Assembly: GCA_040877415.1 (NCBI GenBank)
Contig: JBBDNV010000112.1
Location: forward strand, 26,060 to 90,059
Direction of reading: 5' to 3'
Source: JBBDNV01 sp040877415
Lineage (GTDB): Bacteria; Planctomycetota; Planctomycetia; Pirellulales; PALSA-1355
DNA: 64,000 nucleotides
The notes under the pieces were generated by a model. That model saw nothing but the letters and a program-made list of their open reading frames with translations. It did not search any database and was not told where the DNA came from. The position numbers were made by a program, and so were the translations under genes. This document shows, piece by piece, positions 16,585-24,652 of this stretch; the stretch's first letter is position 1; each line of letters opens with the position of its first letter.

Positions 16585-16613
16585 TTGTTTTCCGTAACCA
16601 ACTATTATATAAT
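16585..16613 (+). promoter_or_regulatory. Strong-looking sigma70-type promoter
   Basis: TTGTTT, 17 bases, TATAAT, in an AT-rich island. The first called plus-strand gene starts 300 bases downstream at 16915, so the transcript would include the dispersed hairpin repeat in its 5' leader, or it could make a small RNA. Confidence 0.45.
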
Positions 16614-16770
16614 GACTTACATCAATTATTCGGGTCTTCGCGGCGGGTCCTGGCTGGGCGGTTACCGGCTCCCGGGGCGGCGATTCTGCCGGGGACCAAG
16701 GATGATCGTTGTTGGGCCGGCCGTCCAAAAAACCGAGTTCAATTGACACGCTTGGCTCGGCTGGGTCAGA

Positions 16771-16875
16771 CTAGCAGGCCGTTGAAAAATGAGACTGGCT
16801 CCGAGCATGTCGCGGCGAGACCCGCGAAAAACGGCGGTCGCGAGGTGCCTGTCCCAGTTTTTCAACCGCTGCTAG
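16771..16875 (-). repeat. Dispersed hairpin repeat, copy A
   Basis: A 105-bp element bounded by CTAGCAG and CTGCTAG. Read on the minus strand it matches copies B (20899) and C (41475): GTTGAAAAAC-TGGGACAGGCACC, then CTCGCGA, and at the other end GGAGCCAGTC-TCATTTTTCAAC. The outer ~25 bp of each end are inverted repeats, so the RNA would fold as one long hairpin. The central ~40 bp are the most diverged. Confidence 0.85.
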
Positions 16876-16914
16876 GCGCCGCACCTGGATCACCCTCAAG
16901 GAAAAACGAGAGCG

Positions 16915-17685
16915 ATGCACCATTCACGACTGCCGGGAACGCAGCGGGCCGCGCTAGTTGTCGTGCTCTGCGCGACGGCCCAATTCCTGTTCTCCCAGGA
17001 CTCGCGGAGTCCCAAGATTTCGACGTTCGCGCCGGCCGACGACCTGGTGGGGCAAGTCGACTTTTACATCGAGCGCGTGGAAGAGTCGCTGGCGGATCCG
17101 GCCGATTACGACGGCGCGAAACAAAGTCGAACGTGGAAAGATTCCAACACGCTGGCCGTCCTGGCCCTGATGCTCGCTCGGCATGACGCCGAACACCCGC
17201 TCAAATCGTCGATGCCCGCGATGCTCAAGGGCGCGCAGGCGCTCGCGGCCGCGGAGGACGACGTCAAGCGCGCGCAGCAAGCGCTGTCGGCGATCAAGGC
17301 GGCCCGGGCCGGCACGGCGGCGGGGGGCGAGGGGGTCAAGTGGGAAAAGGTCGCTGCGCTGGCGGCGCTGATGAAACAAGTGCCGCTGGTGCACGCGGGT
17401 CTGCGGCGCGGCGTGACGCCGAATCGGCTTCGGCGGTTGGCCAAGGAGTCGGCGGGCCAGGCGGCCACGTTGTCGGCCATCGCGGAGGCGGCCATGCTGG
17501 ATGACCAATACGCCAAGACGCCGGAAAAAGCGGCCGCGTGGTCGGCGTTTTGCGGCCAGATGCGCGACGCGGCCGGTGAAGTAAACTCTGCGGTTCACGC
17601 CCAGGATCAGCCGCGGGTGGACGCCGGCATCAAGCGGCTGCTTGAGAGCTGCGACGCGTGCCACGCGGAGTTTCGCAAACAATGA
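16915..17685 (+). CDS. Cytochrome c'-like secreted protein
   Basis: A 256-residue secreted protein with a signal peptide (ALVVVLCATAQFLFSQ) and one heme-attachment motif CDACH at residues 246-250, seven residues before the C-terminus. A heme site at the extreme C-terminus after a helical body is the layout of class II cytochrome c (c'). Family members are usually about 130-150 residues; here an extra helical domain of ~100 residues comes first. It would sit in the periplasm; partner and redox role are unknown. SD AAGGAAAAACGAG lies before the ATG. The dispersed repeat copy A ends 39 bp upstream. Confidence 0.75.
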   Translation: MHHSRLPGTQRAALVVVLCATAQFLFSQDSRSPKISTFAPADDLVGQVDFYIERVEESLADPADYDGAKQSRTWKDSNTLAVLALMLARHDAEHPLKSSMPAMLKGAQALAAAEDDVKRAQQALSAIKAARAGTAAGGEGVKWEKVAALAALMKQVPLVHAGLRRGVTPNRLRRLAKESAGQAATLSAIAEAAMLDDQYAKTPEKAAAWSAFCGQMRDAAGEVNSAVHAQDQPRVDAGIKRLLESCDACHAEFRKQ

Positions 17686-17937
17686 CGCAGGCGCGCAGGG
17701 CTGGCACGCGGGAGTTGATCAAGCGCGGCTGTGCGCGACGGCTACCACGCGCATCGTCGCTTTGTTCGGCAAGAATTCGCGCTCTGGCCTGATCAAGACA
17801 AGCAGCACGTGCCGTCGGGCGACGGCCGAAAGTTTTCCATTCCGCGCGGCCCTGGAGGACCTTGGCACTCGGCTTGGTGGTATGTTTCTTGCGGAGCCAT
17901 TGCAAACCATCCCATCTAGCGCGCAGAGTGCTCTGTC

Positions 17938-20019
17938 ATGCTCATGCTGCACCGGCATCCGGCCCTTCAATTCAGCCATCCCTTGCCCTACGGCGCGATT
18001 CTGCACGACAACGGGGTCCAGTTCGTCGCCTTCAGCCGCTCGGCGATGGCGATGCGCGTGCTGTTGTACGATCGCGTGGTCGATCGCGAGCCGTCGGAGG
18101 TGATCGTTTTCGATCGCAACAGCGACCGCTGGGGCGACATTTGGAGCATTTTCGTGCCCGGCATCGGGGCGGGCCAGTTGTACCACTTTCAGGCCGACGG
18201 GCCGTACGATCCGGAGCGCGGACAGCGGTTCGACCGGACGGCCCGGCTGATCGACCCCTACGCCCGGGCGCTGGCCGGAGGGTTTCTGCCCTCGGACGAC
18301 GGCGTCATTCGCCCGCCGAAATGCGTGGTGGTCGACGACCGGTTTGATTGGCAGGGGGATCGGCACCTGCGGCGCGAGCTGTCGGAGACGGTCATTTACG
18401 AGATGCACGTGCGCGGCTTTACGCGGGCCGGCTCGAGCGGCGTGGAACAGCCGGGCACGTACCTGGGCATTGTCGAGAAAATCCCCTTTCTGCGGTCGCT
18501 CGGCGTGACGGCCGTGGAGTTGATGCCGGTACACGAATTTCCGACCAACGGATTCTGGGGCGAGCGCAGTTGGCGGCCGAACTACTGGGGCTATGATCCC
18601 TTGGCGTTCTTTTCGCCGCACCGCGGCTATGCCGCCGGCAGCGAGCCGGGCTGCCAGGTCAACGAGTTCAAGAAGATGGTGCGGGCCCTGCACCGCGCGG
18701 GAATCGAGGTGATTCTGGACGTCGTCTTCAACCACACCGCCGAGGGCAATGAATTGGGGCCCACCTTGAGCTTCAAGGGGCTGGAGAACCAGGTCTATTA
18801 CATGCTCGACGGCGGCGGCGCCTATTACAAGAACCATTCCGGCTGCGGAAACACGATCAACGGCAACCATCCGATCGTGCGCGAGATGATCTTCCTGTGC
18901 CTGCGCCATTGGGTGCACAACTACCACGTCGACGGTTTTCGCTTCGACCTGGCTTCGATCCTCAGCCGCGATCGCAACGGCGAGATGGTGCCCAATCCGC
19001 CGGTGGTCGAGGCGATTGCCGAAGACCCGCTGTTGGCCGACAGCAAGATCATCGCCGAAGCCTGGGACGCCTCGGGCGCTTATCAGGTCGGGTCGTTTGC
19101 CGAGCTGCGGTGGGCCGAGTGGAACGGGCGGTATCGCGACGACGTGCGGCGCTTCTGGCGGGGCGACTCGGGCATGACGCCGAGCCTGGCCACGCGGCTG
19201 GCCGGTTCCAGCGACCTGTATCAGCCCGGCGGCCGCCAGCCGTGGCACAGCATCAATTTCATCACGTCGCACGACGGGTTCACACTCGGCGACCTGGTCT
19301 CGTACGCCGGGAAGCACAACGAAGAAAACGAGGAGGGGAATCGCGACGGAGAGAACCACAATTTCAGCGACAATTACGGCGTCGAAGGGCCGACGCGGCG
19401 GCCTGAAATCGAAGCGCTCCGTTTGCGGCAGCTCAAGAACATGCTGGCCACGCTGTTTTTGAGCCAGGGCGTGCCGATGCTTTTGGCGGGAGACGAATGC
19501 CGCCGCACGCAGCGCGGCAACAACAACGCTTATTGCCAGGACAACGCCATTTCCTGGTTCGATTGGAAGCTGGTGGAGAAAAACGAAGGCCTGGTGCGCT
19601 ATGTCACGGCATTGATCGAATTCCGCCGCACGCAAGGGGCCGTGCGGCGCGTCGACTTTCCCAGCGGCGAGCCGCCCGCCCCGGGCGAGCTGCCCGAAGT
19701 GCTGTGGTTCGATCCCGACGGGCGCAAACAGGATTGGAAGGCGGATTGTCCGAGCCTGATCTGTTTTTTTGCCGCGACGCGTGCGGAGCTGGCCGAGCCG
19801 CCGCCGCGCCACGTGCTGTTGATGTTGCACGCCGGGGGGCAATCGCGCGAATTCACGATCCCGTCGCTTCCCAAGCCGCTGTCGTGGCGCGTCTTGCTGG
19901 ACACCGGAGCATCAAGTCCCGACGACGTTTTTCCCGATCTTGACGGTCCGCTCGTGCCCCCGCCGGGCCGCCTGTGTCTGGACGATCATTCGATGATGGC
20001 GTTGGTGTCGACCGATTGA
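17938..20019 (+). CDS. glgX: Glycogen debranching enzyme (isoamylase-type GH13)
   Basis: A 693-residue GH13 enzyme of the GlgX/isoamylase group, which cleaves alpha-1,6 branches of glycogen. An N-terminal CBM48-like domain (residues ~15-110) precedes the barrel. The four GH13 regions are visible: DVVFNHTAEGNE near 261, VDGFRFDLASIL near 334 (nucleophile Asp), KIIAEAWDASG near 370 (acid/base Glu) and NFITSHDGFTL near 441 (Asp). NRDGENHNFSDNYGVEGPT is typical of GlgX. Length fits the family. It ends ten bases before the PhyH gene. The ATG at 17938 has only a weak SD; an ATG two codons on is an alternative. Confidence 0.92.
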   Translation: MLMLHRHPALQFSHPLPYGAILHDNGVQFVAFSRSAMAMRVLLYDRVVDREPSEVIVFDRNSDRWGDIWSIFVPGIGAGQLYHFQADGPYDPERGQRFDRTARLIDPYARALAGGFLPSDDGVIRPPKCVVVDDRFDWQGDRHLRRELSETVIYEMHVRGFTRAGSSGVEQPGTYLGIVEKIPFLRSLGVTAVELMPVHEFPTNGFWGERSWRPNYWGYDPLAFFSPHRGYAAGSEPGCQVNEFKKMVRALHRAGIEVILDVVFNHTAEGNELGPTLSFKGLENQVYYMLDGGGAYYKNHSGCGNTINGNHPIVREMIFLCLRHWVHNYHVDGFRFDLASILSRDRNGEMVPNPPVVEAIAEDPLLADSKIIAEAWDASGAYQVGSFAELRWAEWNGRYRDDVRRFWRGDSGMTPSLATRLAGSSDLYQPGGRQPWHSINFITSHDGFTLGDLVSYAGKHNEENEEGNRDGENHNFSDNYGVEGPTRRPEIEALRLRQLKNMLATLFLSQGVPMLLAGDECRRTQRGNNNAYCQDNAISWFDWKLVEKNEGLVRYVTALIEFRRTQGAVRRVDFPSGEPPAPGELPEVLWFDPDGRKQDWKADCPSLICFFAATRAELAEPPPRHVLLMLHAGGQSREFTIPSLPKPLSWRVLLDTGASSPDDVFPDLDGPLVPPPGRLCLDDHSMMALVSTD

Positions 20020-20029
20020 GAGACAGGTC

Positions 20030-20902
20030 ATGATCGGCGATCTTTCCGCGCGACACGAGCCGGTGGGAACTCTGTTGGGCGATGCACTGGCGCGCGACCC
20101 GCGCGAGTTCCGCTTACGCGACTGGCAAGTCGCGCAATTTCACGCGCAGGGCTATCTCTCGGGCCTGCCGGTGCTCGACGACGAGCAGGTCGAGCTGCTG
20201 CGCAGCGAGTTGGCCGAGCTGGTCGATCCGCGGCATCCCGGCAACGGGCTGTTCTACGAATACAACTCGAACGAATCGAGCGATTCGGCGCGGGTGTTGT
20301 TTCACGCGCTGGGGGCGTGGCGCATCACGCCCGGGTTTCACGACCTGTTGTGGCACCCGGCGTTCACGGTTCCGGCCAGCCAGCTTTTGGGCGGCGCGGT
20401 CCGCTTCTGGCACGATCAACTCTTCTGCAAGCCGGCGCATCACGGCGCCGTGGTGGCCTGGCATCAGGACTATTCGTACTGGACGCGCACCCGGCCGATG
20501 GCCCATTTGACGTGCTGGATCGGACTGGACGACGCGACGCGCGACAACGGCTGCGTGCAGTACGTGCCAGGCAGCCATCGTTGGGAACTTTTGCCGATCA
20601 CCGGGCTGGCCGGCGACATGGACGCGATTCAAACCGTTTTGACCGACGACGAGCGCCAGCAGTTCCGGCCGGTGGCCATCGAATTGAAAAAGGGGGAGTG
20701 CGCGTTTCATCATCCTTTGATGGTGCACGGCTCGTACGAAAACTCGACCGACGGTCCGCGCCGGGCCACGGTGATCAACGCGTTTCGCGACGGCGTCTGC
20801 TCGCAGTCCGACGACGAGCTGCTGGCCGGCGTGCCCCCGATTCCGCGCGGCCAGAAGATGGAGGGACGGTTCTTTCCGCTGCTGTTCGATCCGGCGGCCT
20901 AG
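20030..20902 (+). CDS. Phytanoyl-CoA dioxygenase family protein (PhyH)
   Basis: A 290-residue Fe(II)/2-oxoglutarate-dependent oxygenase of the PhyH family. The iron facial triad is visible: WHQDYSYWT near residue 144 (His and Asp) and HHPLMVHGSYENST near 234 (distal His), with an Arg in the following GPRRATVINAF segment likely binding 2-oxoglutarate. CWIGLDDATRDNGCVQYVPG is a strong family signature. Substrate is unknown; families close to this hydroxylate small molecules rather than phytanoyl-CoA. Ten bases separate it from glgX, so cotranscription is likely. Its TAG stop is the terminal CTAG of dispersed repeat copy B. Confidence 0.87.
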   Translation: MIGDLSARHEPVGTLLGDALARDPREFRLRDWQVAQFHAQGYLSGLPVLDDEQVELLRSELAELVDPRHPGNGLFYEYNSNESSDSARVLFHALGAWRITPGFHDLLWHPAFTVPASQLLGGAVRFWHDQLFCKPAHHGAVVAWHQDYSYWTRTRPMAHLTCWIGLDDATRDNGCVQYVPGSHRWELLPITGLAGDMDAIQTVLTDDERQQFRPVAIELKKGECAFHHPLMVHGSYENSTDGPRRATVINAFRDGVCSQSDDELLAGVPPIPRGQKMEGRFFPLLFDPAA

Positions 20903-21006
20903 GCAGCGTGTTGAAATGGGACAGGCACCTCGCGATCACCTGTTATTCTCGGGACATACCGTAAACGGCTCGGAGCCAGTCCCATTCTTCAATGGCCTGC
21001 TGGGGC
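20899..21006 (+). repeat. Dispersed hairpin repeat, copy B
   Basis: Starts with CTAGGCAGCGTGTTGAAATG and contains GGGACAGGCACCTCGCGATC and GGCTCGGAGCCAGTCCCATT, ending TTCAATGGCCTGCTGG. It matches copy C at nearly every position outside small indels. The first CTAG contains the stop codon of the PhyH gene. It could fold into a long hairpin and act as a terminator. Confidence 0.87.
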
Positions 21007-21120
21007 CTGCTGTCACGGAATCTTGCTGCCGCGCTGCGCGCCGGCTACGATTGAGCCTTGGGTTTACGGACCGAGACAACGCCGATGCGTGCCAGGCTCA
21101 CGCTGGGAGGAGTGGATTCC

Positions 21121-21822
21121 ATGCAAACGACGATTCATCGACGACGATTGTGGGGAGGCGCGGCGATTCTGTCACTGGGCATTGCCTTCGCGGCCGTCGC
21201 GCGTGCCGGCGACGCGCCCGAGGTGCCCCCGAAGAGCGGAACATCGGAAACGATCAAGCTCTTCAACGGCCGCAATCTGGACGGCTGGCACGGGAACGAA
21301 AAGCTCTGGTCGGTCAAAGACGGCGCGATCGTAGCCAAAAACCTCCAGCCCGTGAAGGTCAGCACGTACCTTCTGACCGATCGAAAGTTTACCGATTTTC
21401 GCCTGCTGGCGACCGTGAAGCTGGTGCGTTCGGAAATGCACTCGGGCATTTCGCTGTGGGGCCGCGAGGCTCCGGAGAAAGGCGATCCGCACACGTACGC
21501 GGGCCATCTGGTGATGTTTCCCAGCGGCTGGGGGCTGTACGACTTGTACGGCCGCATGGGGCTCCCGCCCTCGGGCGAGCCGGCCAAAAAGGTCGGCAAG
21601 CAGCACGACTGGAACGATTTGGAAATCCTGGCCCAGGGCAACCGCCTGCGGCTGGTCGTCAACGGCACGCAGGTGCTCGATTGGCGCGACCCGGAACCCG
21701 ACCGCATCCAGGAAGGACCCATTGGCCTGCAGCTCCATTCGAACAACGAGCCGCAGGAGATTCATTTCAAGAATCTCGTCTTGACCGCGTTTCCCGAGGA
21801 CAAGCTGATCACACTGAGATAG
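21121..21822 (+). CDS. Secreted DUF1080 (3-keto-disaccharide hydrolase-like) protein
   Basis: A 233-residue secreted beta-jelly-roll protein of the DUF1080 family, abundant in planctomycetes and related to laminarinase-fold carbohydrate proteins and 3-keto-glycoside hydrolases. The hallmark IKLFNGRNLDGWHGNEKLWS opens the domain, SEMHSGISLWGRE and WNDLEILAQGNRLRLVVNG follow, and EGPIGLQLHSNNEPQEIHFK closes it. A signal peptide precedes it (RRRLWGGAAILSLG...ARAGDA). The ATG at 21121 has GGGAGGAG nine bases upstream. It leads a probable transcript with the esterase (25 bp later) and PQQ genes. Confidence 0.87.
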   Translation: MQTTIHRRRLWGGAAILSLGIAFAAVARAGDAPEVPPKSGTSETIKLFNGRNLDGWHGNEKLWSVKDGAIVAKNLQPVKVSTYLLTDRKFTDFRLLATVKLVRSEMHSGISLWGREAPEKGDPHTYAGHLVMFPSGWGLYDLYGRMGLPPSGEPAKKVGKQHDWNDLEILAQGNRLRLVVNGTQVLDWRDPEPDRIQEGPIGLQLHSNNEPQEIHFKNLVLTAFPEDKLITLR

Positions 21823-21847
21823 TGATTGGTTGATTGAGGGACCCGTC

Positions 21848-22756
21848 GTGAAATATGTGCAACGAACGTTGTGCCTTCCGGCCGTTGTCGCAGCCTGCGC
21901 AGGTCTGATTCTTTGGCCGCTCATCGCCCGGGCCGAATCGACAACGGAATTGCTGTGGCTGGCCGGCGCGCCGGGGGCGAAAGGCGACGCGGACGACGAC
22001 AAGCCGACGCTCACCGTCAGTCTGCCCCCGGCCGACATGGCCAACGGCGCCGCGGTAGTCATATGCCCGGGCGGAGGCTACGGCGGGTTGGCGATGAGTT
22101 ACGAGGGCATCGACATTGCCAAGTGGCTTAACGACCACGGCATTGCGGCCTTCGTGCTCAAGTATCGCCATCGCGGCAGCGGCTACGGACAGCCGGCGCC
22201 CCTCGACGACGCGCAGCGGGCGATCCGCACGGTGAGGGCCCGCGCAGCCGAATTCAAGGTCGACCCCGCACGGATCGGCATCCTCGGCTTCTCGGCCGGC
22301 GGCCACCTGGCTTCGGCCGCCGGCACGCATTTTGATGCCGGCCAACCCGACGCGGCCGGCCCGATCGAGCGCGCGAGCAGCCGTCCCGATTTCTTGATCC
22401 TGTGCTACCCGGTGATATCCTTCACCGCGCCGGTCACGCATCAGGGCTCGAAGAAAAACCTGCTGGGCGAAAACCCCGATCCGCAGCTCGTGGAAAAGTA
22501 TTCGAACGAGCTGCAAGTGACACGCGAGACGCCGCCGACGTTTCTGTGGCACACCGACGCCGACACCGGCGTTCCGCCGGAAAACAGCGTGCTGTTTTAT
22601 CTGGCCCTGCGCAAAGCCAAGGTGCCGGCCGAACTGCACGTTTACGAAAAGGGGCGCCACGGATTGGGACTGGCGCGGGAAGTACCGGCCGTAAAGACCT
22701 GGCCCGATCTGGCGATCGACTGGATGCGCGGGCGGGGGCTGTTAGAAAAGAAATGA
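21848..22756 (+). CDS. Secreted alpha/beta hydrolase, acetyl-xylan-esterase-like
   Basis: A 302-residue secreted serine hydrolase of the BD-FAE/acetyl esterase group. The oxyanion-hole motif VICPGGGYGGLAMSYEG, nucleophile elbow GILGFSAGGHLASAAG (Ser near 149), acidic HTDADTGVPPENS and histidine EKGRHGLGLAR are in the expected order. A signal peptide (LPAVVAACAGLILWPLIARA) is present. The start is GTG at 21848 with TTGAGGGA upstream; a TTG at 21830 lies in the same frame but without an SD. Probably deacetylates plant or algal polysaccharide or esters; it follows the DUF1080 gene by 25 bp. Confidence 0.85.
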   Translation: MKYVQRTLCLPAVVAACAGLILWPLIARAESTTELLWLAGAPGAKGDADDDKPTLTVSLPPADMANGAAVVICPGGGYGGLAMSYEGIDIAKWLNDHGIAAFVLKYRHRGSGYGQPAPLDDAQRAIRTVRARAAEFKVDPARIGILGFSAGGHLASAAGTHFDAGQPDAAGPIERASSRPDFLILCYPVISFTAPVTHQGSKKNLLGENPDPQLVEKYSNELQVTRETPPTFLWHTDADTGVPPENSVLFYLALRKAKVPAELHVYEKGRHGLGLAREVPAVKTWPDLAIDWMRGRGLLEKK

Positions 22757-22833
22757 ATCCAAGGGGTGTCATCCATGCGCTGGCAACTTAGCCGCGGCGC
22801 AATCGCAACCGCGATCTTTGCGAGGGACAAACC

Positions 22834-24648
22834 ATGGTGAAGATCACATCCGAAGCGGCCCCCGACGACCACGTCTCGCGAAGCAAACCGTCGCCCGCCG
22901 ATTCGCCGGCTGGACCGCCGCTTCGCCTATGGCCGCCGGTGCTCATCGTCGCGGCGCTGTGGATCTTCATGGGCGTGCTCAATTCCGCCTTGGACCTGGT
23001 GATTTCGACGAACTTCATGCTGAAGGCGGCCGGCAGCGTGGTCGCCGCGTTGGCATTCTTGATCTGGTGGCTGGCCAGCCGTCGAATAACCTGGTCCGAT
23101 AAGTTGTTACCCCTCGTCGTTGCCGCGGCCGGCGCGGTGGCCTGCGTCATGGTTTCTCTCCAGACGCTCGGCGCGCTGGGCGCTGTCTTTGTCGGCGTGC
23201 CGCTCGTGTTGTCCGTCTGGACCGTCTGGCTGCTGGTCAGTCGACGACTGAGCGGGCGCACGCGGCGCATCGGGCTGGTTGTTGCGATCTTGCTGGTGTG
23301 GGCAGGCGTTTCGCTGGTGCGCGTCGACGGCGTCGACGGACGAATGATGCCCAGCACGCATTGGCGCTGGACACCGACGGCCGAGGAGCTCTATTTGGCC
23401 GAGCGCGCCCGCGCGGGCGAAGCCGATGTGCTCGCTGCGCCGATCGCAGCGGGCGCTGAACCGCTGGCGCTGGCCGTGGGTGACTGGCCCGGTTTCCGTG
23501 GCCCCGATTGCCTGGGCGAGCAGAACCATGCGGCGATCGTGACGAATTGGAACGACGCGCCGCCCAAACTTCTGTGGAAGCGGCATATCGGTCCGGCGTG
23601 GTCGAGTATCGTCGTGATCGGCGGCCGGTTGTTCACGCAGGAACAGCGCGGCGAGGACGAGGCCACCGTGTGTCTCGATTGCGCAACGGGAATAGAACTC
23701 TGGGCGCACGTCGACCGCGCCCGGTTTTGGGACGGACAGGCCGGCGCCGGTCCGCGGGCCACGCCGACTTTCCACGACGGTCGACTGTATACGTTCGGAG
23801 CGACCGCCATTCTCAATTGCCTCGACGCGGCCGGCGGCAAATTGCTGTGGACGCGCGACGTCCTGAAGGAAACGGGCGCCCCATGGCCGATGTGGGGCTT
23901 TTCCAGCTCGCCACTGGTGGTCGACGACGTGGTAATCGTGTTCGCCGGCGGACCGGACGACAGGGGGCTGGTGGCGTATCGCACACTCTCGGGCGACCCG
24001 GCCTGGAACGCGGCCGCCGGCCCAATCAGCTACAGCTCGGCGCAACAAGTGACTTTGGCCGGGCAATGTCAGGTGCTGTTGTTGAGCGACACCGGCGTGG
24101 TGGCCGTCGATCCGTCCTCGGGCAAGCGGCTGTGGCAATATGATGTCAATGGCCACGGAGTTTGGCGGGTCGTGCAGCCGCGACCGTTTGACAACTCGCA
24201 GGTGCTCGTTGGCTCAGAGGATATGGGGCTTACGCTCCTCGACGTGCGGCACGATGGCATCGTGTGGACGGCGGCCCCGCGTTGGGTGACCAAGGAGATG
24301 CGGCCGGCATTCAACGACTACGTCGTGGTCGACGAAGTCGCGTACGGTTTCGACAAGGGCTTGTTCTGCGCAACCGATCTCGCGACAAGCAAGCGGCTGT
24401 GGAAGAAGGGACGCTATGGTTTCGGACAAGTGTTGCTGCTTACGCCGCAAAATCTTCTGATTGTGCTCACCGAGCGGGGCGAGGCGGTGCTGCTAGCGGC
24501 CAACCGGGAGAAGCTCGAAGAGCTCGGCCGCTTTCAGGCCGTAAGCGGCAAGACCTGGAACCATCCGGTAGTGGTGCGCAACCGCCTGTACGTGCGCAAC
24601 GACACCGAAATGGCGGCCTACGAGTTGACGCCGGCCGAGGGATCGTAG
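22834..24648 (+). CDS. Membrane-anchored PQQ-like beta-propeller protein
   Basis: A 604-residue protein with an N-terminal membrane part of four to five helices (residues about 30-150) and a C-terminal propeller of PQQ-like blades. Blade motifs such as CLDCATGIELWAHVD, CLDAAGGKLLWTRDV, VDPSSGKRLWQYDVNG and ATDLATSKRLWKKGRYG repeat at about 60-residue spacing. The propeller begins after VGDWPGFRGPDCLGEQ, the WPGFRG opening usual in planctomycete outer propeller proteins. Such proteins are seldom true PQQ enzymes; scaffold or binding role is more likely. The propeller would face the periplasm. It converges on the PPC gene with four bases between stops. Confidence 0.8.
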   Translation: MVKITSEAAPDDHVSRSKPSPADSPAGPPLRLWPPVLIVAALWIFMGVLNSALDLVISTNFMLKAAGSVVAALAFLIWWLASRRITWSDKLLPLVVAAAGAVACVMVSLQTLGALGAVFVGVPLVLSVWTVWLLVSRRLSGRTRRIGLVVAILLVWAGVSLVRVDGVDGRMMPSTHWRWTPTAEELYLAERARAGEADVLAAPIAAGAEPLALAVGDWPGFRGPDCLGEQNHAAIVTNWNDAPPKLLWKRHIGPAWSSIVVIGGRLFTQEQRGEDEATVCLDCATGIELWAHVDRARFWDGQAGAGPRATPTFHDGRLYTFGATAILNCLDAAGGKLLWTRDVLKETGAPWPMWGFSSSPLVVDDVVIVFAGGPDDRGLVAYRTLSGDPAWNAAAGPISYSSAQQVTLAGQCQVLLLSDTGVVAVDPSSGKRLWQYDVNGHGVWRVVQPRPFDNSQVLVGSEDMGLTLLDVRHDGIVWTAAPRWVTKEMRPAFNDYVVVDEVAYGFDKGLFCATDLATSKRLWKKGRYGFGQVLLLTPQNLLIVLTERGEAVLLAANREKLEELGRFQAVSGKTWNHPVVVRNRLYVRNDTEMAAYELTPAEGS

Positions 24649-24652
24649 CTGG

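Larger units (their letters stand above)
16234..16914. other. Long intergenic region, 681 bp
   Basis: It separates divergent genes and holds two putative promoters (16369-16397 minus, 16585-16613 plus) and one copy of the dispersed hairpin repeat (16771-16875). Open frames here lack family features and are not called. Confidence 0.65.

Noticed and set aside
16243..16749. Open frame of 168 codons on the minus strand in the long intergenic region
   Set aside because: No family motif, odd composition, and it spans two predicted promoters; treated as non-coding.
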